64,000 nt of DNA from positions 1-64,000 of the forward strand of contig JAEMBT020000093.1 of NCBI GenBank assembly GCA_018873245.2, given 5' to 3'. How positions within the stretch are numbered: position 1 is the stretch's first letter; every line of letters begins with the position of its first letter. The notes under the pieces are model-generated. The model did no database searches. It saw nothing but the letters and a program-made list of their open reading frames with translations, and was not told the origin of the DNA. Below are positions 10,005 to 20,918 of this stretch, in pieces. Position numbers and translations under genes: made by a program. Origin of the DNA: Archegozetes longisetosus. Lineage: Eukaryota > Arthropoda > Arachnida > Sarcoptiformes > Trhypochthoniidae.

Positions 10005-11383
10005 CAGTGAGCGCGAGAATTATAATAACAGAGGAAAATGTTTAATATATCTCAAACGGATTAACGAATTCCAGCCAAAATTTTTTCTTAATAAGGGATT
10101 ATGTAGAGACACAATGTCTCGAGATTACAGATTGATAGCATGATAAACACGCGCACAATACAATTAAAACCAATTTTAAGGTGCGAAATAAGTATAACAA
10201 CACAAGTCAATTTATAAAAATTTGACTAAAAACATAAGTAACACTAGTATTTAAGTTAATTTAACTGAATTTAGGGTAATTCATGATATATTTAACTCTA
10301 ATTGAAACAATTAGTAAATATATTAAAAATTAATAGATGCCTAAACGCCCCTAATTAACCGATTTTGAAAGAGGCCAAATATTGGCCTATCGGGACCTTA
10401 ATCTAGGCCCGACAAAAATCGGGAAAAGATCGGACGTCACAAATCAGTGATTAGCCAATTTCTAAGGGATCCCGAAAATTACGGCCGCAAAAAGCGCTCC
10501 GGAAGACGCAGAACACTTGATGAGCGGGCCGAACGCCGCCTTCTTAAGGCCGCCAAAAACGGGGATCAATCGGCCAACCAACTAAGAGTTAGCCAACAGA
10601 TCCCATTAAGCACCAGAAGAGTTCAAGAGATATTGAGTTCATGCTCCGAACTCAATTATGAAAAAAGTAAGTCCCGCCCGAAACTTACAAAAACTCATAT
10701 TCAATATCGACTTCAATGGGCCACCGAAAAGGTCGTTTAGAATACAAAATGGCAAGAAATTATCTTTAGCAATGAAAAAAAGTTCAATTTGGATGGACCC
10801 GATGGCAATCAATACTATTGGCACGACCTAAGAAAAGAGCCTCAATACTTTTCACGAAGAGCGAGTGGCGGTGGCTCAGTAATGGTTTGGCGGGCTTCGG
10901 GTTTTGGGGTAAAACGGCCATTGTATTGTTGGATGGCCGCCAAAACTCAGCGGACTACATTCGAGTCCTAGCTGAGCATTTATTGCCTACTGCAGAAGCT
11001 ATTGGCGGCTGGAATTGGATCTTCCAACAAGATAACGCCCCTATTCACACTTCGGGAATGACCAGAAACTGGTTTCTAGCCAATAATGTTCGGGTTTTAG
11101 ACTGGCCATCCAATAGCCTAGACTTAAACCCAATAGAAAATCTATGGGGTATCTTGGTTCGCCTTGTTTATGCTAATGGTCGCCAATATAATTCGGTTCC
11201 AGAACTTCGGGCCGAAATTATCCGAAACTGAGACTTAATTACAGAGAATCAACTTAAAAAATTAGTGGATTCCATGCCGTACCGCATGGTAGAAGTATTA
11301 AAGAAAAATGGACAGTCAATTAACTATTAGTCGCGTAAATAATTAAATGTTATTAATTGTTGTTATATTTATCGCGCCCACTG
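10005..11383 (+). mobile_element. Tc3-like DNA transposon
   Basis: Ends are CAGTGAGCGCG at 10005 and the inverted CGCGCCCACTG ending at 11383. TA dinucleotides lie immediately outside (10003-10004 and 11384-11385), the target duplication of the Tc1/mariner superfamily. The terminal repeats are short (about 25 bp) and diverged. The interior is one transposase gene that is broken. At 1379 bp it has the usual length for this class. Confidence 0.85.
10337..11332 (+). pseudogene. Tc3-like transposase, inactivated
   Basis: The frame starts around ATG 10337 but meets early stops (after MPKRP and near 10446). It has a stop at 10738-10740, a frameshift near 10890-10900, and a TGA at 11229-11231 where Trp is expected. 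The HTH-containing N-terminal half spans 10447-10740. The catalytic core shows NEKKFNLDGPDG, where the first catalytic Asp is replaced by Asn; then QQDNAPIHTS for the second Asp; then LDLNPIENLWG carrying the Glu, in DD34E arrangement. The YYWHDLRKE and VYANGRQY segments are typical of Tc3-type proteins. With a lost catalytic Asp and several stops this copy is dead. Confidence 0.85.
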
Positions 11384-11385
11384 TA

Positions 11386-12320
11386 TATAAAAATAAACCT
11401 TGATCTAATAACAGCTAGTGATTTGATTAGTTATTTAAGATATAAAGACAAACAAAGATTTTAAAGTATATTGAAAACAAGACGTCTGATAAGAAGATGA
11501 TTAGACAAACCATTTATCAGCCCGAGTATGGCTTGTGAGTGCCCTTAAATACTCACAAGTTTAGGGCCGTGACCAAACATGTTCACTCATGTTTCGAGTT
11601 TTCCTTCAACCCGTGGTCAGTCTCAATCGACTGACCTTAAAAATATTTAAACTAATTCCGATGAATTGACACTTACTGTCAACTCATCTTAAAATAGTCA
11701 ATTTTGAGCTCAAGCAATAAAGTTTTATTGCTTGAGTTCGCAGAATAGGTTACTTCTCTAAAAACTTGAGGTCGCGCCCTATTTTGCTTTCTAGTAAGCG
11801 ACATATGTGAATACAGGATAATTCCTTGAGTTTACTTATACCTTTATAAAAAGGGCTTAACAACATGTTCAAGATAGAGAGGTTTGACTGTATCATTATA
11901 CTTATGCCATTATATATCTAATGTTTAAAGTACTCGCGCCTATAGCTGTAGGTTTGATTACTGGCAGGGGATAGATATTTTTTTCTAAAAATCAAAATTT
12001 TTCTTTTTACTCTTTTGAAAAATAAATAGCCAGTGCTGTATCTCCTGGTCATACTGATCATAAATATTTAATTGGTTCGTGTCTAAAGTGCCCAAAGTTC
12101 GAATGCATAAAAGGACAGACAGACATCGTTTGCTCCTTATTATATAGATAATTATTGGAAATCGTGACAACTTTCTCGCATCTTATGAAGATGAAAAACA
12201 ACAATTTGAAAAAATTAGCAATACTATAAAAAATATGATATAACACTTATTTAATTGACAGATATATTTAAGAAAATATATATATACAATTTATTGAGAT
12301 AAAAATAAGTTAGCTAAAGA
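11386..12320. other. Intergenic stretch with a perfect 13-bp hairpin
   Basis: AT-rich DNA without a convincing gene. One structure stands out: CTCAAGCAATAAA at 11709-11721 and its exact inverse at 11724-11736, with a two-base loop. Its role is unknown. Confidence 0.5.
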
Positions 12321-12405
12321 TCTTGATACTTTTACAAGAGCTAACTATAGGTCCTACAATACTATAGTTTTAACACTCGATTATAGTACTATTAACGATT
12401 TTGGT

Positions 12406-12780
12406 TTGGAAATTATATTATTCAATCATTCATGCAATCAAGTTGGCAACTTTTCAGTTCGTAAAATAAATTATGACGAATGGTTCAATATTGATTGTAA
12501 TATCAAGTCATTTTTAGATTTAGTAGATATCTTCAACAATACCTTTATAAATAGCTTATTTATTGCTAAATATAATATAAATGTTATATTTTATTAAGAA
12601 AATATAAATCTTTATAGATTTATCGAAAATTTATATGTCAAGACTGGAGTCAAACTATTTTCATTCTTCCGTTTTGTGCCATATTTAGTATCGTGTGAAG
12701 ATAGTGATGATATTGTAGAGAAGTTGCCAGACTTGTCTTGTATAGAAAAGATTAATTATGATCAACTTGGTTGAGTTTTA
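12406..12780 (+). pseudogene. Coding-like relic of unknown family
   Basis: A 63-codon frame (12406-12597) is followed after a stop and frame change by a further coding-like stretch to about 12775, containing segments such as FSFFRFVPYLVS and DDIVEKLPDLS. Amino acid use looks protein-like rather than random, but I recognise no family. It is probably a decayed host gene fragment. The neighbouring kinase relic on the other strand also suggests dead host genes here. Confidence 0.3.
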
Positions 12781-12859
12781 TACTTCTTTTGGATTAAATA
12801 TATTAAAAACATTTTCTAAACATCTTTAACTTATCCATCCAAGTAAAACTTCTCATCTG

Positions 12860-13306
12860 ATAAATATAGTAAATCAAAGCTGAATTTTTTGAACAAACAT
12901 CTTTGTTAAAGTTTGCTAGCTACTATACCCATACTATACATATCTGATTGAAAGGTAAATCGTTCGTCTTTCGCAAAATAGATATAAAAAGTACGGGGAG
13001 CCCATAATCTGCTAATTTTACAAATCTTCAGTTCTCTCCACTTGTTATTAGTATATTTCTTTGATGAATAAAAATTAGAGCTTCAATTATATCTATAAGT
13101 AATTCACTTGATATGAAATATTTCATTTGACACATTAACTTATTTTTAAATTCAGTCATCTTAATTATTATAATATTTTCTAGATTAGTATAACAATATT
13201 CATATTGAATGTATATACAATCGTGAATTTGATGACAAATCAAGATCTTTACTATAAATTCATTATCACTTATATTACTTAATTCTTTAATATTTTGAAA
13301 ATCCAT
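12860..13306 (-). pseudogene. Protein kinase relic
   Basis: Reading leftward, the frame at 13306-13028 gives a kinase N-lobe to helix-E pattern: IHDCIYIQYEYCYTNLE (hinge region) and FISSELLIDIIEALIFIHQRNI, which should run into the catalytic loop HRD. Further down, out of frame, VKLADYGLPV resembles the DFG region with Tyr for Phe, and FQSDMYSMGIVA resembles the subdomain IX motif SDxYSxG. Stops and frame changes separate these pieces. It shares its layout with a second relic at 14018-14266, so a multigene kinase family is likely. Confidence 0.55.
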
Positions 13307-13373
13307 TACTAATACAAAGCAAATATAGGTTTATATTTATAGAACATAATGTTTTTGGCTAATCTTGGTGCTT

Positions 13374-13494
13374 GGCAATAGTAGTCAAATTGTTAGTTGT
13401 TTGGTGAAGAATTTAATGACAGCTCTGCGTTCAAAGCTTGCAATTTTTTCAAAATTTTCAAACAACTAACAATTTGACTACTATTACTATTGCC
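13374..13494. repeat. Inverted repeat hairpin element
   Basis: The left arm at 13374-13403 (GGCAATAGTAGTCAAATTG and on) is matched by the inverted right arm at 13459-13494. The arms are perfect apart from a 6-bp extension in the right arm. A partial further copy (AACAATAGTAGCCAAATTG) follows near 13522. It is probably a small MITE or its remnant. Confidence 0.65.
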
Positions 13495-13889
13495 TAGATG
13501 AGAGAGATCATCTGGGCATTTAACAATAGTAGCCAAATTGGAATAGTAACTTCTAATAATTTATTTTTCTTGCATAATTTTCAGTTAAACTTGTTCTTAT
13601 ATACTTTACTGTAAATTATTCGATAATTTCTAAATCAAAAGAAGCGTTTTCGGAATAGTATCTTAAAAAAAATCTTTGGATTGACTAAAGAATTGAAGTT
13701 ACAACTGTTTTTAGTGTGTATAAAATATCTTCTGTAGGGCTACAACATAACTGATTATTTTTATCAGTTTCTAGTACAGTATATAGCTTAACATTGTTGA
13801 GATGCTTTCTATAAGTGAAAATTTATTGCCAATACTTTTGAAGTTCATCATATTTCAAGTGATCGGTATTCCAAGTGTTTGGAAATGTA

Positions 13890-14300
13890 GAATTGCTTGG
13901 AAGAGGAAGATTTGGAGAAGTATGATAAGGTCCATTGTAAAAATGATCAATATTATGGAATGAAAGAAATCAGTACACTATTGATTGAAGATGAAGAAAT
14001 AAAGAGGAAAAACTCATATGGCTTTGAAATCAATGTCTAATTTGAAAATTTGTTCAGTAGTTATCTATATAAATTCGTTTATTATAGACAATAAAATTCT
14101 TACTATTCAGATGGAACTATGTTTTTGTAATTTATGTGACTTAAGCTTTATTATGAGAAAAGAGTTTACCAGAAAAAGATTTGTAATAAAATCTCTTGAA
14201 GAGTATTATATTTCCAGTGAACTATTTAGAGAAATATTGCAGGCTTTAAATAATTTACATAAATAGAATCCTCAAGTACTATCGTTTGATAAATTGCTGT
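13890..14300 (+). pseudogene. Second protein kinase relic, cut by a MITE
   Basis: The frame 14018-14266 encodes a hinge and helix-E like stretch (ILTIQMELCFCNLCDL; YYISSELFREILQALNNLHK) and then hits TAG at 14264-14266 where the family would continue toward HRD. A hairpin element begins at 14275, directly after. Upstream, coding-like sequence extends in other frames to about 13890. It shows the same architecture as the relic on the opposite strand at 12860-13306. No catalytic residues remain. Confidence 0.5.
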
Positions 14301-14650
14301 TTGAATTATAATGAGCGGGTAAGGAATTGTACGAGTAACGCGAAACTACACCTGACCTTAAAATATTGAGTAATAAAAAGTTTATCCCAACTAATCATCA
14401 GACTCATATAATACAACTTATGAGTCAATTGAAATAATTATCTCTCATAAATATTAAAATTTTTGGATAGATTAAAATCAATCGATTACTTAAATTGACT
14501 CATAAGCTGTATTAGATATGAGTATGATGATTAGTTGGAATAAACTTTTTATTACTCAATATTTAAAGTTCAGGTGTAGTTTCGCGTTATTCGTACAATT
14601 CCTTTCGCGCTCATTATAATTCAAACAGGAATTTGTCAAACGATAGTACT
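14275..14650. mobile_element. MITE with about 165-bp inverted arms
   Basis: The left arm at 14275-14440 begins AGTACTATCGTTTGA. The right arm at 14483-14650 is its inverted copy, roughly 90% alike, leaving a 40-bp loop. It has no coding capacity. It sits at the broken end of the kinase relic. The target duplication is not clear. Confidence 0.75.
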
Positions 14651-14789
14651 ACATAGAAATTTGAACCCTCAAAGTATACTAATAACGTAAAGACAAAATG
14701 GAAGGTTTAAGGTATAAAGTTTAGTTACTTTGGATTAAATATAAAATTTAACGAAGATGATAGTAATATTAAACTACTTAAAGAAAATC

Positions 14790-15288
14790 GTAGCGCTAGC
14801 CTTTTCGTGGTAGAGGGGGTTCCCAACCCCCACTCCCAAGTACGATACACTATTGGATTCAGCTATTCGAGCTGAACAATTTGATACCATACTTGGCCAC
14901 TTCCGAACCGAACCTGACCACTTCTAGATAACTTCCGACGGGAGTGGCCGACCCTGCCATGTGAAATATTGTTGGATTCAGAACATCGAGCTGAGAATTT
15001 TGATGCCTCACTTGATCAATTATCACATGTAGTTTTCAAAATATCCATCATCGTTTGATTTAGGACCTCGTAATGGATAAACCTGGATTCTCGAATCGTA
15101 ACCCAAGCAAGCCGGGTATAAAGTAAGGAAGAATAAGTTAGGTCTCGGTGGCCAGAAGTGGTCAGGTTCTTGTCTGAAGTGTCCAAGTATGGCATCAAAG
15201 TATTCAGCTCGAATAGCTGAATCAATGATGCATCAAACTTGGAGATAGGGGTCGGGAACCCCTCTAACACCAAGAGGCTAGCGCTACC
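14790..15288. mobile_element. MITE with about 135-bp inverted arms (GCGCTAGCC ends)
   Basis: The left arm from 14790 (GTAGCGCTAGCCTTTTCGTGG) and the right arm ending at about 15288 (inverted GGTAGCGCTAGCCTCTTGG) pair over some 135 bp at about 80% identity. The interior frame at 15016-15273 is a by-product of the repeat and is not a gene. It lies immediately 3' of the RING-type gene. Confidence 0.7.
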
Positions 15289-15343
15289 GTCAATATTAAA
15301 ATAGAATCTACTTTATAGAAGAAATAGTTGATTTTATTGTAGT

Positions 15344-16659
15344 TTAGTTATTGAAATTTGAGACATATTTCAAAACTTTTTCTTTATAATCTACAGGCTG
15401 AGAAGACGATTCTTTATCATTCCAAATGTTATCAAAATATTGATTTCTTTTACCACTTAACAAAAACATATATTGATAAAAATGTGTACATAATGGTAAT
15501 CGATTATTATATTTTTCAAAGTATTCAATAATTGGTAGTAAAAATAAATGACGGTTTTCTTCAATTATCATTAGTAATTGTGTATCTAACCAGTTTGACT
15601 TGAATATAAAAGTGTAACCTTTTCCCAAAATAGTTGTACATAATTCTATAAACATTTGTTGTGACTTTACATTACAAATGATATAATCTACCAATTGCTG
15701 TAAACATAGTCTTTTTATATATCTTTTATACATATAATATATTGAACTCCCAAAATCATAGTATTTTTCAACATAATATAGCATAAAAAGAAAGCTATTA
15801 TATTTAATTAAAGTATATTGTGGAATATCATCAAAACAAAATTTTTCAATATTGAATACTCTATTAAGCTTATCATCATTTTCAATATATTTGTAGTTAT
15901 ATCTACAAAACAAACAAGACTTGTTTAAGTTACATTTGAAATATTTTTCCGTTTCACTACAATCTTTACAGAATAATTTATGATTACCTTTACAACCAAC
16001 TAGACTAATTGTTGGGTTTACATCCTTTGTGCAAGTTATACAATTATTGAAGTTATAACACATTTCAGAGATAACATATTCTCTAAAAAAATTATTCATA
16101 TTTTCATCAATATTCTCAAAATAGTTAAATACAAATTTTTAATAAAATGATTACCGTTTTGTCTGAACAAAGTACTTATAAAAACTTTTTCTAATGATTT
16201 AAAATTCTCTGGTCTTTCTCCAACGTTGAACAATAGTGACAACTTTTGAGTGAAGGTTTCATAAATTATTGAATTTTGATACTTTTCTTCATAAAAGTTG
16301 AATATTTGTATTGAATTTGTAGTCCAATTTTCTTTCAATATTATGCAATCCGAGCAAATAATTGAACAATTATCTAATGATATATAATTATTAAATGGAT
16401 GTTCAAGATCAAATCTTCCATCGCTTGCCTTTGGAAAATAGAAATAAAACAAACTTTTAGTGTTTTTACAAGTTTCACAATTATAACTTTCATTTGGATT
16501 ATAACAGTCAACTTTATTTATATTGTTCATTGTATTATAAGTTTCTAATTTATTGATATTTATCCTACTACGAATTAAAGAAAAATAATCAATATAATCT
16601 AATTTTCTAATTAATATTCTTATTTCAAGTTTGTTTCTCATTTTTAATAAGTTATTCAT
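15344..16659 (-). CDS. Two-exon RING-type zinc-binding protein
   Basis: Two abutting minus-strand frames become one gene if a 50-nt GT-AG intron (16083-16132, GTATTT to TTTTTTTAG) is removed; the reading frame is then continuous. Exon 1 is 16659-16133 and exon 2 is 16082-15344. The product is about 420 residues. The N-terminal half has CETCKNTKS and CSIICSDCI pairs. Exon 2 begins with a clear RING-like spacing: CITC, then VGCKGNHKLFCKDC, then NKSCLFC, with His in the cross-brace position. The C-terminal 170 residues are helical and unannotated. RING domains usually bind E2 enzymes and act in ubiquitin transfer, and that role here is inferred from the motif only. It is the one apparently intact host-type gene in the left part. 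Confidence 0.65.
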
Positions 16660-18225
16660 TCTTCAAAATGTGAACAATTATGACTCATTGCTTTTTGTTT
16701 GATTGACCTATCATATGACTTTTATTTTAGACTATTAATAATACCATTGGACGAGTCTCATGTAATTACAGGCGAAATTTAGTAGTAGTTATTTTGAGCA
16801 AATTTTACAGTATACTTTCAATTTCTTCATCGGTTTAAAATATTTCCAAAACCTAAACTATATTATATAACATTATTGACTGGATGTAAGTTTGATAAGA
16901 AAATAAGGGTGCAAAAAAAGAATCCATTTCCCAATTTAATCGAAGGATATGAACTTTATTGAATATAGAAGAACACTAATTATTGGATTTTATGGTTATA
17001 TAAATACTGTATGTTTACTTTATATGAAAATATTACATAAAAACTCTTTTTATTCTAGAATGATCGTTTTACTATACTTGTTAATGAGATCAATTTTTGG
17101 AAAAAATTTTATTATAAATTAAATAAATTAATTCAATGGTTGCAAATCCAATTGGCACTGATCAAAAACTCATTATTAGCTGCATCAAAAACTATTATTA
17201 GAAATAAAAATGGAAGAGACTCTCATGACGTGGTATTTGTGGTAGTAAACGAAAAGAAAAACAATAACCTAGTTCACATATGTATAACTTAATAAATTTA
17301 AATTGATTATATCTTATTTTAAGTATGAACCGATATATTTGTTTTAATTCATACATGTTTTTAAACAGTTTTTATATTTGTGTAGAAGAGGAAAATTACA
17401 TTCCTATTTATTGTATAGTGTAAAACTTTGTGTTAAATATTATGTAAAAGTTTATATGGACATTTTTGTGTTTTACATAAAGTCAACATTAGTTTCAATG
17501 GAGTGTGTAAATGTGCAGAACATTTTCCACTTATAGAAGAAAATTTAAAGAGGGAGAGAGAGAGAGAGAGAGAGAGATTATAAAAACTAAGTATCGAAAA
17601 TGTTTTACACATCTCATTGAAAATAATGTTATATTAGTCTAAAACAAAAAATGCATACATTTGCACATTACTTTTCACATAATTTTAAATCAATATAGTA
17701 GATAGTAATATAATTTTTCAATTTTACACAAACATGTAAACATAATATATAAAAACATCTCATTACTTATGAAGAATTGTACGAAGGATTTCCAAATTGT
17801 TGAAACAACAAATAAATTTTACTAAAGATCAATTAGTAATGTAATTATACCTAACTATCAAACTAGCATTACCACAGGAAGTACGAGTAGTAATATGTAC
17901 ACCGGGTGTTCGCGCTGAAGCGATTTCTATGAGTTTTCTAGTCAATAATTCTGAAGTAAGACCGACAAATAAAGCAATAAATTGTGAATACGTTCAAGAT
18001 GAATAAATTATGCTTTTTCTGTCTGATTACATGAGTATAGGTATTTCAGTATGCGAATTTAAATAATATGTTAATTCATTAGTTTATTATAGAGAATGTT
18101 CCCAATAAATCAAATATAATATATAGAACTTATCAGTTACATATACAACGCCAATTAAATGCCAAGTTAAGCTGTTGCTACCCCAACAACATCGTATGTA
18201 TTTTTAATATAAAGCATAAAAACGT
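16660..18225. other. AT-rich spacer with microsatellite and diverged inverted repeat
   Basis: No gene recognised. A (GA)n tract sits at 17553-17577. Around it, about 17460-17535 and 17580-17670 are diverged inverted copies sharing TTTCAAT, TGTGTAAA and ACATTTTC blocks. This suggests an old hairpin element with a microsatellite in its loop. Confidence 0.45.
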
Positions 18226-18229
18226 TTAG

Positions 18230-18878
18230 TAATGTTTTTGTTGCTCATCTTGAGCTTAAATATAAAAATCGTGAGAATGAAGTTAAGAATTACTATAAGA
18301 ATAGAAATATTTCGTTAAAGAAAAACATCCTGATGAGAAAGAATTACTCAATTTAGAAGCATTTGCTTCTACTATTAAATCTCTGTCTAATGACGGACTA
18401 GTTCAATTTCGAAGTATACCTATGGCTGTTAATATTTGAAAGCAGCTTCGAATATTTAAATATTCAACTTGCCAATCGAGATATCGCATTCAAAGATTTT
18501 ATTGAGTAATAAATATAAATATCTAGATAGATTTATTATATCTAATTAATTTGTTAAGAAAGCGAATAGTCATCAATTTAGAAGCAGATTCTATTTTATA
18601 TGCGGGTAATTTGGACTTTCGCCTGGTCTATTCAGAAAAGTTAGAAATGGCTGTTATTTTTGATCCACTCTCTGATCCAATGGCATGTCAAGAACTATTC
18701 CGAATATGTTTCTTTTGAAAAAATTATCAAGATTTATTTTAGTAAGGAAGAGTTTATTAGATCATATCGGCACATTCCAGTTAATAATTTAACAGCAAGA
18801 ATTTTGGGAAATCAATTCTTTAGTGAGTTAATATTAAATAAATCTGATCTAGAGATTATAAAGTTAACTAGATACTAG
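18230..18878 (+). pseudogene. Frameshifted coding relic, family unknown
   Basis: Protein-like stretches alternate between frames: AHLELKYKNRENEVKNYY near 18245, HPDEKELLNLEAFAST near 18328, KLEMAVIFDPLSDPMACQEL near 18640, and IYFSKEEFIRSYRHIPVNN to 18878. Charged residues and spacing look like a real ancient protein, but I cannot name it. Several frameshifts and stops show it is dead. Confidence 0.3.
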
Positions 18879-19200
18879 AAACAAAAAACAATACCTATAC
18901 AGATAATTGCTCCCAAAATTGCTAATATTTCATTAAGTATCTTTTCAAACTGAATTATAAGAGTCAAATCTGAATTATAATCCTTTCTAAAATATATGTA
19001 AAGATTTAAAATTGAGGTCGAGTTTATATTAACTATATACCAGTAAATTATTGTAATACTTATGACTAGAAACAATAATTTTAGACAAAATACTGAATTA
19101 ATAAAATAATCTTTACTTTTATTAGTTAACTTTGTTTTGATTCTTTGAACAGCTAAAATTGTTCCAAATAAAATCAGCAAAAGAGTAACGAATATTCTAA
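18875..19200 (-). pseudogene. Membrane protein fragment with three hydrophobic segments
   Basis: The frame of about 108 codons lacks a convincing ATG start (it begins after a stop, first start-like codon TTG at 19180). It has hydrophobic segments at the start (TLLLILFGTILAV), middle (LKLLFLVISITIIYWYIV) and end (ILAILGAIICIGIVFCF). It could be the tail of a multipass protein such as a receptor. There is no family evidence. Confidence 0.25.
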
Positions 19201-19471
19201 AGCTTTATCATTATTTGCTTCTGTTTTGTTACTAATAGCAATTTACAAATGCTTTATTTTATATCTTCATAAACTATAATTATTAGGTCAATGACGACTT
19301 ACTAGGTGCAATATCTATAGAAATCAGGAAAGCGTCCCTTCGGGTAGTACCCGAAGAGAGGTTTATTCCCCACCCCTCTTGAGACTCCGCCCATCCGTTC
19401 ACAAACCACGCTCACTTTCTCAAAATAGCCAGAAATCAACCCTTGATTGGGGGATCACCGTCTTGACACTA
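19201..19471. other. Intergenic, GC-richer patch with 9-bp hairpin
   Basis: No gene. CTTCGGGTAGTACCCGAAG at 19338-19356 is a perfect palindrome around a central G, in a local GC-rich island leading to the MULE insertion site. Confidence 0.4.
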
Positions 19472-19489
19472 CCCTCACATCCGTATGGA

Positions 19490-19665
19490 GTCAAAACAGC
19501 TAAAAAATAACAGCTAAAACAAAAACAGCTAAGCTTAAAAAGCTAAGTAAAATCAGCTAAAACAGAATAGCTAGACTAAAACAGCTAATCCAAAAGAGCT
19601 AAAAAAGTTACAGCTAATCATAAATACAGCTAAACCAAAACAGCTAATACAAACTGTACGAAATA
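19490..19665. repeat. Left subterminal AGCTAA repeat cluster of the MULE
   Basis: About a dozen copies of (A/C)AGCTAA separated by 5-10 bp. The mirror cluster with TTAGCT lies at 22410-22530. Such arrays are likely transposase-binding sites (inference from other MULEs and hAT-like elements). Confidence 0.6.
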
Positions 19666-19713
19666 AATAAAGCACTTTTATAACTGTTATAAATGAATAG
19701 TGAGTATATAATA

Positions 19714-19919
19714 TTGCTGTGCATAGCTGGCCACTATGTTAGCAAATAGGGGAATCACCCAACAACGCCTGCTCAGCGGTCCTACGGGTTTGGGTATGCA
19801 AATCGCTGCCCGTAAACAGAGCGAGTTATGCCTTTTCTCAGTGGCTAAAGTCCACTAATAAAGGTAACCCCTTCGGTTCCCCTATCTCGCTCTCATGTTT
19901 GTGTTAGCTTGCACAGCCA
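19714..19919. mobile_element. Small GC-rich hairpin element nested in the MULE
   Basis: TGCTGTGCATAGCT near 19714 pairs with AGCTTGCACAGCCA ending 19919. Further in, AATAGGGGAA pairs with TTCCCCTAT, giving an imperfect inverted repeat of about 40 bp. Composition is much richer in GC than the host element. It is either a MITE or a structured RNA-derived insertion. Confidence 0.45.
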
Positions 19920-20189
19920 TTTTGCATTTTTATATAAAAATTTTCAAACATTAAGCCTATATGTGTATTAATATAAAATTATTTCACATAGGAAATAAGT
20001 TATATAATCCACATACATTTTCGACACCTAACCTTAGAAATATTAACAATAGTATTTAATAATAAAAAACAAAATATTAATTTGAATGCTTAATTTTCTA
20101 AATTCTTAGTAGTGATAGTGGCAAAAATCTTAAACTTAAAAATTATAATCTATCGAAAAAAAATTTTAAAACTCCTCAATTCTTAAAGA

Positions 20190-20510
20190 TTGAATTTATC
20201 ACATTTGATTAAATTACTTATAGTATTATTTTTCCAAACAATCAACCATAGAAGAGATTTTCAAGAGTTAAAAAATTTGGTAAGGGTTCAGAAGGAGTTA
20301 GAAAATTATCTTTTTCATCTAGAAAATTTTATTGGAAATAGAATAATATTTTATCAACGAAGATATGATTTAGTATTGAATGAAGTCATTGAATCTTAAC
20401 ATATAAATTGTAAACTTATTCAAAACATTAAACAAAGAAGATTAAATGTAGCTCGTAAAGGCTCAGCTGATATTAAAGAGAACTAAAATAATATTTCATG
20501 AGTCTAACTT
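20190..20510 (+). other. Unidentified short coding-like segment inside the MULE
   Basis: A 69-codon frame (20190-20399) includes RRDFQELKNLVRVQKELENYLF, which looks like a coiled-coil fragment, and coding-like text continues past the stop. It lacks an upstream partner and matches no family I know. It may be a captured fragment or an older insertion. Confidence 0.2.
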
Positions 20511-20918
20511 AATCCCATTTAAATTCCTCAAATATCATTAGATGTAGAATGTGAAAATACTACTGTAAATATATTCGCAGAAATCTGGAGCCACATTCTC
20601 GAACGATTGCAAATTGCAAGACATAAGACGATTGCAAACCGTTCGTTCTTACTGTACATTTTTGTAATATTGCAAAGTTTCCAGAATGCAGACCCTGGAC
20701 ACTAAAGGATTAAATATGTTAAGTTAATCTCTAATTTCTAAATCCCTCGACATACCACATGATTAAAATCACACATAAAATACCATTCTCTTATTTGTTT
20801 ATTCAAATTTCGTGTGAGTCCTCGTTTACGTCTATTTCTCTGATATATAAACCAAAATTTTTCAAATCACTGTTAGAATACTGTGTAAAATTTTTGCATT
20901 GTTTCATATCGTGCAAAA

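Noticed and set aside
11900-12000. A tRNA-like segment
   Set aside because: No cloverleaf with conserved T-loop could be drawn.
15016-15273. An 85-residue protein
   Set aside because: It coincides with the inverted arm of a MITE.
17553-17577. A regulatory GAGA-factor site cluster
   Set aside because: A simple (GA)n microsatellite in the loop of an old inverted repeat, with no gene nearby.
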